Assembly: GCA_964625855.1 (NCBI GenBank)
Contig: CAZVFC010000012.1
Location: 62,001-126,000 of the forward strand
From: JAPLUA01 sp964625855
Lineage (GTDB): Bacteria; Verrucomicrobiota; Verrucomicrobiia; Limisphaerales; UBA8199
Length of the DNA stretch: 64,000 nt
Direction of reading: 5' to 3'
The translations under genes were made by a program, and so were the position numbers. The notes beneath the pieces were generated by a model. It saw only the letters and a list, made by a program, of their open reading frames with translations, was not told where the DNA came from and made no database searches. How positions within the stretch are numbered: the first letter of the stretch is position 1; each line of letters begins with the position of its first letter. This document shows positions 48,420-56,413 of this stretch, piece by piece.

Positions 48420-49784
48420 TCAACCGAAGTTCGGCACCACGGTGTCGTACGTTAGCGACGGGATGAGGCGCCCGTCACCGCCCTTAATCGTGCGGGTCTT
48501 TTCGTCGAAGAACAGAGTCAGCCCAAGTCGCTCGGACATTTCCGCCAGGCATAGAACCGTCTGCCCGCGAATCGCCAGCTCCACATTCGGCACGGGCATC
48601 TTGCCGGTGCGAATGCAGTCAAAGAAGTGCTTCTCCAGCCCGGGGATGCCTTCGGTCGCTTGCGGATGGGAGAATTCCTCCGCATCCAGTTCGTCGGTAA
48701 AGATGGCCTCCGGCTTGAGTTCGACCCGGTTCTGGCTGGAAGAGAAGTGGAGCGTCGCCTTGCGCCCGCGCAGCACCTCAGGCAGGCCCTGTTCGTTGAC
48801 GGTCGTGCCGACCGCGACGAGCGTCAACCCGCTCGGAAACTCGGCCAGCAGATGGGTGGTGTCCGTGATGTCACGATCGGTCGAGACTTTGCGCGTACCC
48901 GTGGCCACGACCCGCCGCGGGAACTCCGGTTCACCTGTGGCTAACATCAGCGGATAAAAACGGTGCGGAAGCAGGTTGCCGATAATGCCCGAGTTGTAGG
49001 CGTAGTACTTGTGCCAAGAGAAGTAGTGATCGGGATTGAATGGGATCTTGGGGGCCCGGCCCAGCCAGCGATTCCAATCGAGATTCTTTTCATTGACATC
49101 CGGATCAACCGGGAAAGTCCACTCGCTGTTCTTCTTATTGTTCCGGCAATAGGACCCCTGCCCCCAAACCAGCGGACCCAGTTTGCCGGCCTTGATCCAT
49201 TCAGCCGCCTGGTGCCATTTCCGGTCCATACAGCCCTGGGAGCCGATCACATACGTCTTGCCACTCTTCTTTACGGCATCATAAACCTGGAACGCCTCGC
49301 TCAGATACCGGGTCATCGGCTTCTCACAGAAGACGTGCTTGCCCGCTTCCAGGGCATCAACCGTGGCCTGCCCATGCCAGTTGTCAACCGTGGAGATCAC
49401 GACCGCGTCAACGTCCTTTCGTTCGAGCAGCTTGCGATGGTCGCGGAAGGCATCCGCCTCCGGCACGCCCGTCGCCACCCTCGCGGCGTCCAGATGCCGC
49501 TGGTAGAGATCGCACACCGCCACCTGGGCGATGTTATTATCCGTCGCGAACTTCTTCTGCGAGTTGACGTGGAGCATCCCCTGTTTGCCGGTACCGATAT
49601 AGGCGACATTGATGCGATCGTTGGCGCCGATGACCCGCGCCGGTGCCGGGGCCTGGTTTTGGCCATACACCGGCGTCTTAAGTAGGCTGGTGGCACCCAC
49701 CACCGCTGCGGCGGTTGCTGTTTTCTTCAGAAAGGCGCGGCGCGTTTCACCGGCGCTGCGGCCAGGACTAGAGGTCGAATTCAT
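48420..49784 (-). CDS. Tat-exported Gfo/Idh/MocA-family oxidoreductase
   Basis: This 454-residue protein has a twin-arginine leader (TRRAFLKKTATAAAVVGATS). A Rossmann domain follows (INVAYIGTGKQGMLHVNSQK; DVDAVVISTVDNWHGQATVD), with the family's GKHVFCEKPMTRYLSEA, then a C-terminal alpha/beta domain with FSWHKYYAYNSGIIGNLLPH. It should bind NAD(P) and act on a sugar or inositol derivative outside the cytoplasm. Such exported members with their own cofactor are abundant in Planctomycetota and Verrucomicrobiota, often with unknown substrates. It is convergent with accC. Confidence 0.9.
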   Translation of the reverse strand: MNSTSSPGRSAGETRRAFLKKTATAAAVVGATSLLKTPVYGQNQAPAPARVIGANDRINVAYIGTGKQGMLHVNSQKKFATDNNIAQVAVCDLYQRHLDAARVATGVPEADAFRDHRKLLERKDVDAVVISTVDNWHGQATVDALEAGKHVFCEKPMTRYLSEAFQVYDAVKKSGKTYVIGSQGCMDRKWHQAAEWIKAGKLGPLVWGQGSYCRNNKKNSEWTFPVDPDVNEKNLDWNRWLGRAPKIPFNPDHYFSWHKYYAYNSGIIGNLLPHRFYPLMLATGEPEFPRRVVATGTRKVSTDRDITDTTHLLAEFPSGLTLVAVGTTVNEQGLPEVLRGRKATLHFSSSQNRVELKPEAIFTDELDAEEFSHPQATEGIPGLEKHFFDCIRTGKMPVPNVELAIRGQTVLCLAEMSERLGLTLFFDEKTRTIKGGDGRLIPSLTYDTVVPNFG

Positions 49785-49923
49785 AAATGTGTTCTGCGTG
49801 CCAGATCGAAACTGTGCTCGAACTTATCAGTAAGTCGGACGAAGAATCAACGGTCACATTCACTTTTCGCTATTTTGGGGTTGCAATGCACCGCCGCAAC
49901 CGGCATTGTGCGTTATTCGGGTT

Positions 49924-50001
49924 CGGGGCGTAGCGTAGCCTGGCTAGCGCGCTTGTTTCGGGTACAAGAGGTCGTGAGTTCGAATCTCACCGCCCCGACC
50001 A
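49924..50001 (+). tRNA. tRNA-Pro (anticodon CGG)
   Basis: The cggggcg (49924-49930) and cgccccg (49991-49997) acceptor arms pair perfectly and are followed by A and an encoded CCA (49999-50001). The anticodon stem cttgt/acaag encloses the loop ttcgggt, giving anticodon CGG (codon CCG). The T arm has gttcgaatc. An encoded 3' end and a recombinase remnant just downstream mark it as a likely phage/island attachment site. Confidence 0.95.
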
Positions 50002-50255
50002 CTCTTCCTTCGCCGTAACCATGCAATTGGCTTTGGGGACCGCGCCCGCCCCGGACGCTGCCACCCAGCGCCCGCGCCGGGTGGCCGTGGCGCGTGCACA
50101 GTCACTGAATGGTGGATCGCTTCGACCACTCCCGAAGGTGGTTGGCGAGGGCGCCACCCACTGCGCCCGGGGCGGGCTCGCTCCCCTGCCGCTAAATCCG
50201 TACGGATAGGCCGAAGGGCTGGCTGGTGCGGAACACGGACAGGGCGGTCAATTAG

Positions 50256-50588
50256 GATTGTGAAAAGGCGCTCGGGCGCGGGCGAAAAGCTGGCGACCAG
50301 AAGGGAAACGCTCCGGTGCTAAAATGGAAGAAGAACCCGCTCCGGCATTTCTTTACCAGCTACCGGCTGGCGGACATCCAGGCCGCCGCTCAGGTGGCGC
50401 TGGAGGCCGGGAACAGCCCGCAGATCATCTTCCAGCATTACCGGGAGCTGGTGCGACCGAAGGACGCCAAGAGTTGGTTCTCGATTACGCCCGGCGAGGA
50501 CGGGAAGATCATCTATTTCGAGGTGCCGAAGGACGGCGAGCAGGCCTCCCAGGCCCCGGCGCAGGCCGTGGCTGCGGCGGCGCGGTGA
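50256..50588 (+). pseudogene. C-terminal remnant of a tyrosine recombinase (integrase)
   Basis: Only the last part of a site-specific integrase remains. From about 50310 the frame reads KWKKNPLRHFFTSYRLADIQ, then QVALEAGNSPQIIFQHYREL, followed by WFSITP. NPLRH is the box with the second catalytic Arg, and the Tyr in QHYREL is the nucleophile position. The N-terminal arm and core domains and the first catalytic Arg are absent; a stop precedes the frame at 50253. The Ala-rich end looks extended. It lies about 300 bp after tRNA-Pro in the same direction, as expected for the residue of an element integrated there. Confidence 0.8.
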
Positions 50589-50757
50589 TTGTCGGCGGGT
50601 GGCCGGCGAGGTCCGGCGGCAGAAACCTCGGAGGCGCCATGCGCGGTGGGCCTGCCCGGCCCGAGGGCTACAGGCGTGACAGCATTTGTAGCGGGGACGC
50701 GGGATAGGGACGCGAGAACCTGCGACCTGGGCGGGCAGGCGAGTGGGTTCCACTCTA

Positions 50758-50789
50758 AAGGCAACTGGATACCTCCAGTTGCTTTCTTT
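50758..50789 (+). terminator. Rho-independent terminator in the island
   Basis: gcaactgga (50761-50769), loop tacc and tccagttgc (50774-50782) form a perfect 9-bp stem followed by tttcttt. It would end transcripts coming from the tRNA/integrase side before the zinc-protein genes. Confidence 0.8.
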
Positions 50790-51066
50790 GTTGGCAGCAA
50801 GTGTCGGCGCGCGGCCGGTCGCGGACGGGGCGCGTGGGCGTCGGCGTGTTGCCTCACGGGAAAATGTTACCGGGTGATTGGTGAATTTGAGAGGAATTGG
50901 GGAATTGGGGATGGGTTGGGGCTGGACTTGACGACCCGCGTCTGGGAGAATTTGGAACGTGACGACCGAAACCGGTGGGTGCCTCTCCCCGGTCCGCACA
51001 GGATCAATGGGCGGCCGGGGCGTTGGAACGGAAGTGCTCACGGGTAGGTTAGTTTTAAGCAAGTCT

Positions 51067-51897
51067 ATGAACTCGTCAGTCTGCGATGTTTGCGGGAATG
51101 CCTTGTCTGCTCCTGCTGGCTACCTCCTTACGACCATGCAAGTCGTGAGCACGCCGAACTACTGGCGTCATTACTATGCCCATCACCGAGAGGAGTTTTC
51201 AGGTATGGGCGTTTCTTCTTACGAGGACTTCTGCTCGAATCTGACCCTGAGATCCAGTTGTGGGCAAGCCTTGGCTGGGCAGAGCACTGCCTGGCTCCTC
51301 TGCGACAAATGCATCAAGTTGTTCGAGCTGGACCACGGACGAGTGCGTGGCTATGCGGAGCAGTTCTGGCGGTCTGGCGGGTCGTTCCAGCCGCCCGGGG
51401 CCGGGCCGGCTCCCGTTTCGGCAATCAACATGGGTGACGCCAAGGTGATGGTTTCGAACGTTGGTTCCAACGGAACCCACGGGCTGAGCGAGGGCAGATT
51501 GCCAGCCAAGGAAACCCCACGCCCAAATTTCTTCAGTCGCCTGGTGGGGTTGCTGAACCCGAAAGCGGAAGCCAGGACGAACCGTCGCCAAGTTGAGGAG
51601 AGTGGCGTTTTTTATTGCCAGACATGTGGCAAGCCTGGAGTAGCCCTGCCAGTGCGGCAGAACATGGCATTTTGCTCGAGCCACTGCCGGAAGATGTGGA
51701 ACTTAGCCAGTGCGACGTGCGCCACCAAGCAATTTGGTGTTCAGCTTAGTGATGCTGAAATTCTTCAAGCCTGCGGTGTCCACCCGAGTTCGATACCGAA
51801 ACAGGAGTACTGCAAGTGGTGTGGGCTCCCGACGATGGGCTGGAACGCCGGGTTTTGTAGGAAGTGTGGTGGAGAGCAAAACAGGGTGTTGGTATGA
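51067..51897 (+). CDS. Cys-rich protein with two putative zinc modules
   Basis: This 276-residue protein starts at 51067 (MNSSVCDVCGNALSAPAGYL). The N-terminal module has CDVCG, a middle part rich in Trp/Tyr/His (NYWRHYYAHHREEF), then LLCDKCIKLFELD and ends FQPPGAGPAP. From memory, a similar CDVCG...PPGSGPA domain occurs in scattered uncharacterised proteins of other phyla. A spacer of about 70 residues leads to a second region with YCQTCGKPG, FCSSHCRKMW and finally EYCKWCGLPTMGWNAGFCRK with CGGEQ, i.e. two further ribbons. No enzymatic motif is seen. It starts the zinc-protein cluster downstream of the integrase remnant. Confidence 0.7.
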   Translation: MNSSVCDVCGNALSAPAGYLLTTMQVVSTPNYWRHYYAHHREEFSGMGVSSYEDFCSNLTLRSSCGQALAGQSTAWLLCDKCIKLFELDHGRVRGYAEQFWRSGGSFQPPGAGPAPVSAINMGDAKVMVSNVGSNGTHGLSEGRLPAKETPRPNFFSRLVGLLNPKAEARTNRRQVEESGVFYCQTCGKPGVALPVRQNMAFCSSHCRKMWNLASATCATKQFGVQLSDAEILQACGVHPSSIPKQEYCKWCGLPTMGWNAGFCRKCGGEQNRVLV

Positions 51898-52003
51898 ACA
51901 TGGTGCGCGTGCCACTCAGCCATGGGTTCCCTGGCGTAGTTGCGATGGACGCAGCGCAGGGGGAATGCCATTTGGTAGTTTTTAGCATTGGAGGAGCGTA
52001 TAA

Positions 52004-52438
52004 ATGAAACCAGTGAGGATTGCGCCTGTAAACATCGACTTGTCGCACATCGAGTTCGGATCGGCGGAGCAGCAGGCTAATGTCGCGCGGGAGCGCGAGC
52101 GGCCGGTAGAGCGGCTTCGGGAGATTATTCCGAAGCTTGCGAACGCGAAATGCGGCAAATGTGGCCGGGTGTTGGCGGCCAACAGTTCGCCGGAGCGGCT
52201 GCTGGATACGGAGCGTTGGTATTTCTGCGAGGCTGGAAAGCATCTGCTCTGCAACACCTGCATCCTGCCGCCAACGGATTATCTAACCGACAGCAGGTGT
52301 CCACTCTGCAGGGGTGATTTTGTGAGCGTGGTCCTGCTTCATCAGGAGAGCACGGCGCTCTATTCGTGGCTTTCTGCCAGAGCCAAGAGGCGATGGTGGG
52401 GATTTTGGCGGGGTCGATTGGGTTCATTTTTCCTTTAA
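52004..52438 (+). CDS. RING-finger-like zinc protein
   Basis: This 144-residue protein has, after a helical N-terminus (HIEFGSAEQQANVARERERP), eight zinc ligands arranged as in a RING/U-box-related finger. They are C50-x2-C53, C75-x4-H80, C83-x2-C86 and C99-x2-C102, with ligand runs KCGKCG, YFCEAGKHLLCNTC and SRCPLCRGDF. The cross-brace order C3HC4 and the terminal CPLC fit the eukaryotic RING consensus apart from slightly longer spacing before the His. RING domains are rare in bacteria; the best known roles are in ubiquitin-like conjugation or as plain zinc scaffolds. There is no E1, E2 or ubiquitin-like gene nearby that I can recognise. The C-terminus ends in a basic/aromatic patch (AKRRWWGFWRGRLG). 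Confidence 0.68.
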   Translation: MKPVRIAPVNIDLSHIEFGSAEQQANVARERERPVERLREIIPKLANAKCGKCGRVLAANSSPERLLDTERWYFCEAGKHLLCNTCILPPTDYLTDSRCPLCRGDFVSVVLLHQESTALYSWLSARAKRRWWGFWRGRLGSFFL

Positions 52439-52466
52439 GGAGCAGTCATTGAGGTAGCAGGGCGCT

Positions 52467-52811
52467 ATGAGGCTCGACCTACAAAAAATATATTTTGCGC
52501 GGATCTCGAGAGAGGCACCATCTAACGTTGAGTGCCTCGTCGCACTTAGGGATGTGCTGCGTTCACCTCCGCCGCTTGCCTCTCAGGAGAAGAAGGACAT
52601 CTTTCAGGCACTTAGCCAGGCATTTAGCGCCGATGGGGCGAGCTTCCTGCCGCCGTGTGCTATAGCTTCCTCGAGCGAATATGGGCGGTCGGATTTTGAG
52701 GTTGGCCAGAACTTGATAGGCACCCACCGCGATAGTGATGTTTGGTGGTTTTCTGCGACGATGGCGGGACAGCAATGGATTTTCGGCTTCGTGTATGACT
52801 ACGAACCCTGA
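52467..52811 (+). CDS. Hypothetical protein in the zinc-protein cluster
   Basis: This 114-residue protein begins MRLDLQKIYFARISREAPSN and has SQEKKDIFQALSQAFSADGA and a strand-rich C-terminus (TMAGQQWIFGFVYDYEP). It has no cysteine pairs and no recognisable family. It follows the RING-like gene by 28 bp on the same strand, so it is probably co-transcribed and could be its partner. It is transcribed towards the minus-strand gene that ends at 52839. Confidence 0.55.
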   Translation: MRLDLQKIYFARISREAPSNVECLVALRDVLRSPPPLASQEKKDIFQALSQAFSADGASFLPPCAIASSSEYGRSDFEVGQNLIGTHRDSDVWWFSATMAGQQWIFGFVYDYEP

Positions 52812-52838
52812 AAGAGGCTAACGGTGACGGTGAAGACT

Positions 52839-53120
52839 TCAGAAGGTCCATTCGTAATGTTTGTCATAGTCACATCGAGGGCATCGCCCAGTTTCAACGG
52901 TAATTGGGCTTCGTGTGTAGTTTCTGCCAGCGTGGTGTACGGGTGGTCCCCATCCAGGCCGCGCGCCGATTGATTTTAGAGGGACCTTGCACTTTGGGCA
53001 GCAACCAAAGATCTCGCGATCGCGGTATGCCTTGAGCTTCCGTTTTCGATACCACCGGAACACTAACCATGTCGCCGCACCTATTAGGGCAACGGCACTC
53101 GCTGCCGCAACGTTGTGCAT
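52839..53120 (-). CDS. Single-span membrane protein with C-terminal zinc ribbon
   Basis: The start at 53120 gives 93 residues, preceded by an agaag-like ribosome-binding site; an upstream start at 53207 is possible. A membrane helix (AASAVALIGAATWLVFRWY) is followed by a basic stop-transfer (RKRKLKAYRDRE) and a cytoplasmic ribbon with GCCPKCKVPLKSIG and GRCPRCDYDKHYEW. The function is unknown. It adds a membrane-bound member to the cluster of zinc proteins in this stretch. Confidence 0.6.
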   Translation of the reverse strand: MHNVAAASAVALIGAATWLVFRWYRKRKLKAYRDREIFGCCPKCKVPLKSIGARPGWGPPVHHAGRNYTRSPITVETGRCPRCDYDKHYEWTF

Positions 53121-53273
53121 AAGTAATCTTCTTTTTACTCTTTCGCCTCCTCTGTGTTTCTTTGGCGGCTTGGGCTTACAGGAATGTACTTCTTGCGCCC
53201 CGCCCATCCGGCGCGGTGCGCGCGCGAGCGGCGTCGCGGAGTAAAAGCGGGACCGCAGCGCACAAGCATCCTG

Positions 53274-53540
53274 TTAGCTGCGCTCCACCGCATACCAGAA
53301 ATCACCGTTGCGACTCTTGATGATGTCTATGAGCTGTGCGGATGTGACGTGGCGCACAATCGGGCATGTGCGAATCTTAAACGAATCGCCGTTTGGCAAG
53401 TATGTCACGTCGAACGACATTGTCCACGCGTCTCTGGTGGGATCGACGAGACCTCTTACGGCGAGCCACAACGAATCGAGAGTTCCTGCACGGCGGAATC
53501 CGTACGCGGCTCGCATGACGTTTTTTTCGGCATCCAGCAT
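53274..53540 (-). CDS. Hypothetical protein; open frame continues upstream to a stop
   Basis: From ATG 53540 the product is 88 aa (MLDAEKNVMRAAYGFRRAGT ... DFWYAVERS), with no known domain. The same frame stays open upstream with coding-like sequence (LRQLCESLDACKDDLNEG) right up to the TAA at 53640-53642, which is the stop of the preceding gene. The true protein may start at a non-ATG codon, or the two genes may once have been one. The sequence has mixed alpha/beta character with a basic centre. Confidence 0.5.
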   Translation of the reverse strand: MLDAEKNVMRAAYGFRRAGTLDSLWLAVRGLVDPTRDAWTMSFDVTYLPNGDSFKIRTCPIVRHVTSAQLIDIIKSRNGDFWYAVERS

Positions 53541-53639
53541 TCCTTCATTCAGATCGTCTTTACACGCGTCAAGCGACTCGCATAATTGTCTCAGGCCCTG
53601 TTCTGAACACTTCTGCCGGGAGGGCGGCTTCGGAGCCTT

Positions 53640-54857
53640 TTACGTCTCTGTGTCCGCGGGGCGATCCTGCGCCTTACCCACTGGCCCGACGGCGGCATTT
53701 ACCTTTGCCGGATTTTCAAACTCTCTTTCGCATTTTCGGCAAGGCAGTGTTGCGAACGTCTGCAGTAGAGCCTTTGGATATAGGTTGCGCGCGCCGCATA
53801 GGGTGCAGGGAACAAATTGAAGTTTCCGTGCGGCCGAATCGGGATTTGTTAGGAGAAATGAGGCGCGAAAGCGTTCAAGGCATGGTTTTATTGCCGCCTT
53901 ACTTTCGGGTGAGCACTTTTGCCATAGCGCACGGATCTTGACCTGGTGCTCCGTGGTAAATACCGTGCTCAATGCAATGCGTGCGAAGTCTTCGATGCCG
54001 GTAAGGGATGCGAGCATCTTGAGGTATAGAATAGTGCTGTCAGGCGGGATCTCCGAGGCCATGTCCGCAGCGACGAAGGATTGAATGGACCAGCGAAGTG
54101 CGGATAAAAGGTCTCCTTCCTTAACTGCGAGGTCCATTAGTACCGGATATATCTTGCGGCGCGTGGTGCATTTCTTAAGAGCCTCTTGAAGTGCGTTCTT
54201 TGCTTCCGGGAAGCGGCCGCACTCTGCAAGAAGTTGGGCGTAGCGCGTATATGGGAATGGGACATCTGGAAATTCCTTTATTAAGCCCTCAGCGATCTGA
54301 GTCCCCAGTTCCTTTTCCGCGGCTGTGCCAAGACGCAGATGGTCAACCTTTAGTATGACGTCTCGATGTTGATCCCACCAACGCGCGTTGGCCTTGTCGT
54401 CCAGTGACTCTTCAAACTGGAGAGTAAAAGGATCGCTCAAACATCCTGCGGGCGGCTGGGCGTTTGCCTTTACGGGTGCCTCGGACGGTGGGCTATCGGG
54501 CTTGACCGCGGGAGTGGTTGCAGCCTGTTGGCCGCATTTCGGGCATGTTTCGTCACTTAGAGGCCCCTTGGCGCCGCACCATGGGCAAAACTTAAAATCG
54601 GGGCCTTGATCTGATGTGGGGAGGCTGTATCCCGTTCTTAGTGCTTCCTGCATTCTCTTCGCATATTGTTGCCTCATTTCCTGCAGTTCCTTCTCCGCAC
54701 ACACATGGCACTTGGCCTGGCCGGCCTTTGCGCGGCGCTCGCCACAACGGGCGCAGTAGAAGATGTGGTCCGCTTCGACCTGTGCACGCCTGGCGTTCCA
54801 GTCGATTTCTGGCGATGGGTTTTGGCGCTTTCCAAAAAGTCTTCTCCAGAGGCTCAT
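53640..54857 (-). CDS. Multi-zinc-ribbon protein with helical-repeat core
   Basis: This 405-residue protein begins MSLWRRLFGKRQNPSPEIDW. Ribbon 1 is YCARCGERRAKAGQAKCHVC. Ribbon 2 is KFCPWCGAKGPLSDETCPKC. Ribbon 3, at the C-terminus, is FVPCTLCGARNLYPKAL followed by LPCRKCEREF. Between ribbons 2 and 3, residues about 150-330 form a TPR/HAT-like helical repeat region (YAQLLAECGRFPEAKNALQE; VLMDLAVKEGDLLSALRW). This is a scaffold architecture. It has no enzymatic motif. G+C is lower by eye than in flanking housekeeping genes, in line with transfer. It is the largest gene of the island. Confidence 0.72.
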   Translation of the reverse strand: MSLWRRLFGKRQNPSPEIDWNARRAQVEADHIFYCARCGERRAKAGQAKCHVCAEKELQEMRQQYAKRMQEALRTGYSLPTSDQGPDFKFCPWCGAKGPLSDETCPKCGQQAATTPAVKPDSPPSEAPVKANAQPPAGCLSDPFTLQFEESLDDKANARWWDQHRDVILKVDHLRLGTAAEKELGTQIAEGLIKEFPDVPFPYTRYAQLLAECGRFPEAKNALQEALKKCTTRRKIYPVLMDLAVKEGDLLSALRWSIQSFVAADMASEIPPDSTILYLKMLASLTGIEDFARIALSTVFTTEHQVKIRALWQKCSPESKAAIKPCLERFRASFLLTNPDSAARKLQFVPCTLCGARNLYPKALLQTFATLPCRKCEREFENPAKVNAAVGPVGKAQDRPADTET

Positions 54858-55193
54858 GTTGACGTTCCTTTTCGTTGTATGGGTGCGTTGTTGGCGGCAC
54901 GGAAACTAATCTTCAACGGTTTGTTTCTTTACATGCATTATGTTCTCCAACCAGTGGGGCTTATAGCAAAACGGGGCAAGCGCCGCAACAGGGGATTTTG
55001 CAATGGCGGTGTGCAAGATTGTGCGGGTGGAATGGGGCGGCAAATTTGGCTCGGGGTGGTCTGGTCGGGGGTGGCGGCGGGGGCGAGGGGCCAGTAATCG
55101 GCAATCAGACGGGGGGTTGAAAGCCAAAATGGGGGGCGAAATGGCGAAATGCCGGATTGCATCGCTTGCCGATTGCGGGTAGCATAATTTGTC
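54858..55193. other. Gap between divergent zinc-protein and vapBC genes
   Basis: This stretch holds the promoters of the minus-strand zinc-ribbon gene and of the VapBC module. An agcataat stretch about 15 bp before the antitoxin start could be a -10. No gene is recognised; open frames here have no consistent coding signal. Confidence 0.5.
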
Positions 55194-55412
55194 ATGAGCA
55201 GAGAGACCTTGATTGCCAAATATGAGACCTTGCCCGTGGTGGCGCAAAAGCAGGTGGAGACGTTCATCGAGTTTTTGTCGCAGAGGACTCCGGCCAAGCC
55301 GGTGCGCGCCGCTAAGCGGCGGTTCAAATTCGATTGGGCGGGCGGGTTGGCGGATTTGAAACGCCAGTTTACCGGCGTTGAGTTGCAGCACCATCTCAAC
55401 GAGTTGCGATGA
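55194..55412 (+). CDS. Antitoxin of a VapBC-type module (DUF2281-like)
   Basis: This 72-residue protein begins MSRETLIAKYETLPVVAQKQ and has VETFIEFLSQRTPAKP and a C-terminal KFDWAGGLADLKRQFTGVEL with HHLNELR. The helical start with a Trp/Asp-containing tail fits DUF2281-type antitoxins, which pair with PIN toxins. Its stop overlaps the vapC start (ATGA). It should bind and block the PIN RNase and repress the operon. Confidence 0.8.
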   Translation: MSRETLIAKYETLPVVAQKQVETFIEFLSQRTPAKPVRAAKRRFKFDWAGGLADLKRQFTGVELQHHLNELR

Positions 55413-55792
55413 ACTATCTGGTGGACACCAACATCTTCCTGGAAATCCTGCTCGGGCAGGCTGGACGGAAGAAGTGCGAGGCATTTTTGCTGGGCGAGAA
55501 AGGCGCGGCGTGGATTTCCGACTTCACTCTCCATTCCATTGGCGTGCTGCTGTTCCGCCAGAAGCGGCCGGAGGTGTTTGATCGGTTTGCAGCGGACACT
55601 TTGCCGCAGTTTACAATTCTTTCCTTGAGCGACACCGGTTATGGCCAGCTTGCCGGGGCGAACACGCGGCACAACCTCGACTTCGATGACGCCTACCAAT
55701 TCTCGGTAGCGCGGGAAAACAAGTTGGCCATCGCCACGCAGGACAAGGACTTTCAACGCGTTCGGAACGTGGTAAGTGTTCGGCTCCTATGA
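55409..55792 (+). CDS. PIN-domain toxin (VapC-type endoribonuclease)
   Basis: This 127-residue PIN protein has metal-binding acids visible at Asp6 (MNYLVDTNIFLEILLG), Asp91-Asp94 (HNLDFDDAYQFSVARE) and Asp112 (ATQDKDFQRV). Members cleave RNA, usually initiator tRNA or rRNA, when freed from the antitoxin. It is full length and in frame, unlike the toxin at 1242, so the module is probably functional. It starts within the antitoxin stop. Confidence 0.87.
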   Translation: MNYLVDTNIFLEILLGQAGRKKCEAFLLGEKGAAWISDFTLHSIGVLLFRQKRPEVFDRFAADTLPQFTILSLSDTGYGQLAGANTRHNLDFDDAYQFSVARENKLAIATQDKDFQRVRNVVSVRLL

Positions 55793-56413
55793 AAGGGGCG
55801 CCGTCCCCGGCAGTTTAACTTGTCGCATTGATTGCGATGGGGTGATCCGAAACGGTTGCCCCGATTTTTTGTACTGGGGCGGCGGTTTCGGCGAGCGGGG
55901 GCTACCGCGCGGTGGCGGGTGGCCTCAGTCCTTCCACACCACCCCATCGGGCGGCACGTAGGTAAAGCAGCCGGCCTTGCCGTAAGCGCCAGCCCGGCCC
56001 TTGCCGCCCATTGAGGGGAGCCATAGGCACTGCTCCAGGTGCGCCGCGAAAGCCTGCACAACCTTGTTGGGTTTGCCCTTTGTGCGCTCCAAGTTCTTCC
56101 TTGTGCGACACAATCTGTCTCTCAAATCTCGCCAATAATACAATCGAGAACTTCACCGGGGAGGGTGTGGGGACCCTGTTTGCCAGCGGTTTGAATGCGC
56201 CCTGTGGCCTGGCGTTAGCTAGCGCGGGAAACCTCTATGTCGTCAATTCGGGGAACAACACCGTCCTCAAGTATAAACCCGATTAAACGTGAAAAGGCCA
56301 GCGCCCACGCCCATCTTGCGCTGATCGCGTTTCAATGCCATTGGTAAGGGGAGTCCACGCTGGAAACGAACCGGGACTTCTAACGGCAATCACGACACAA
56401 AAGAACCTTGATT
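55793..56413. other. Intergenic stretch with a gene remnant
   Basis: No intact gene. On the minus strand, 55925-56143 is open from a TTG and ends FTYVPPDGVVWKD, which looks somewhat protein-like but has no family. On the plus strand, 56116-56286 holds an NHL-repeat fragment (listed separately). The rest is non-coding sequence before the superoxide dismutase. Confidence 0.5.
56116..56286 (+). pseudogene. NHL-repeat protein fragment
   Basis: The frame reads NNTIENFTGEGVGTLFASGL, then GLALASAGNLYVVNSGNNTV and LKYKPD to a stop at 56286. This is the repeating motif of NHL/beta-propeller proteins (GLA-D-S-GNLYV-N). Only about one and a half repeats remain and no start is recognisable, so it is the truncated 3' end of a larger, lost gene. 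Confidence 0.65.

Noticed and set aside
50589..51047. Open frame of about 150 codons after the integrase remnant
   Set aside because: It spans a strong rho-independent terminator (50758-50789) and shows no domain. More likely intergenic DNA.
55925..56143. Small minus-strand gene starting at TTG
   Set aside because: The translation is plausible but has no homologue I recognise, a TTG start and overlap with the NHL fragment; not strong enough for a CDS call.
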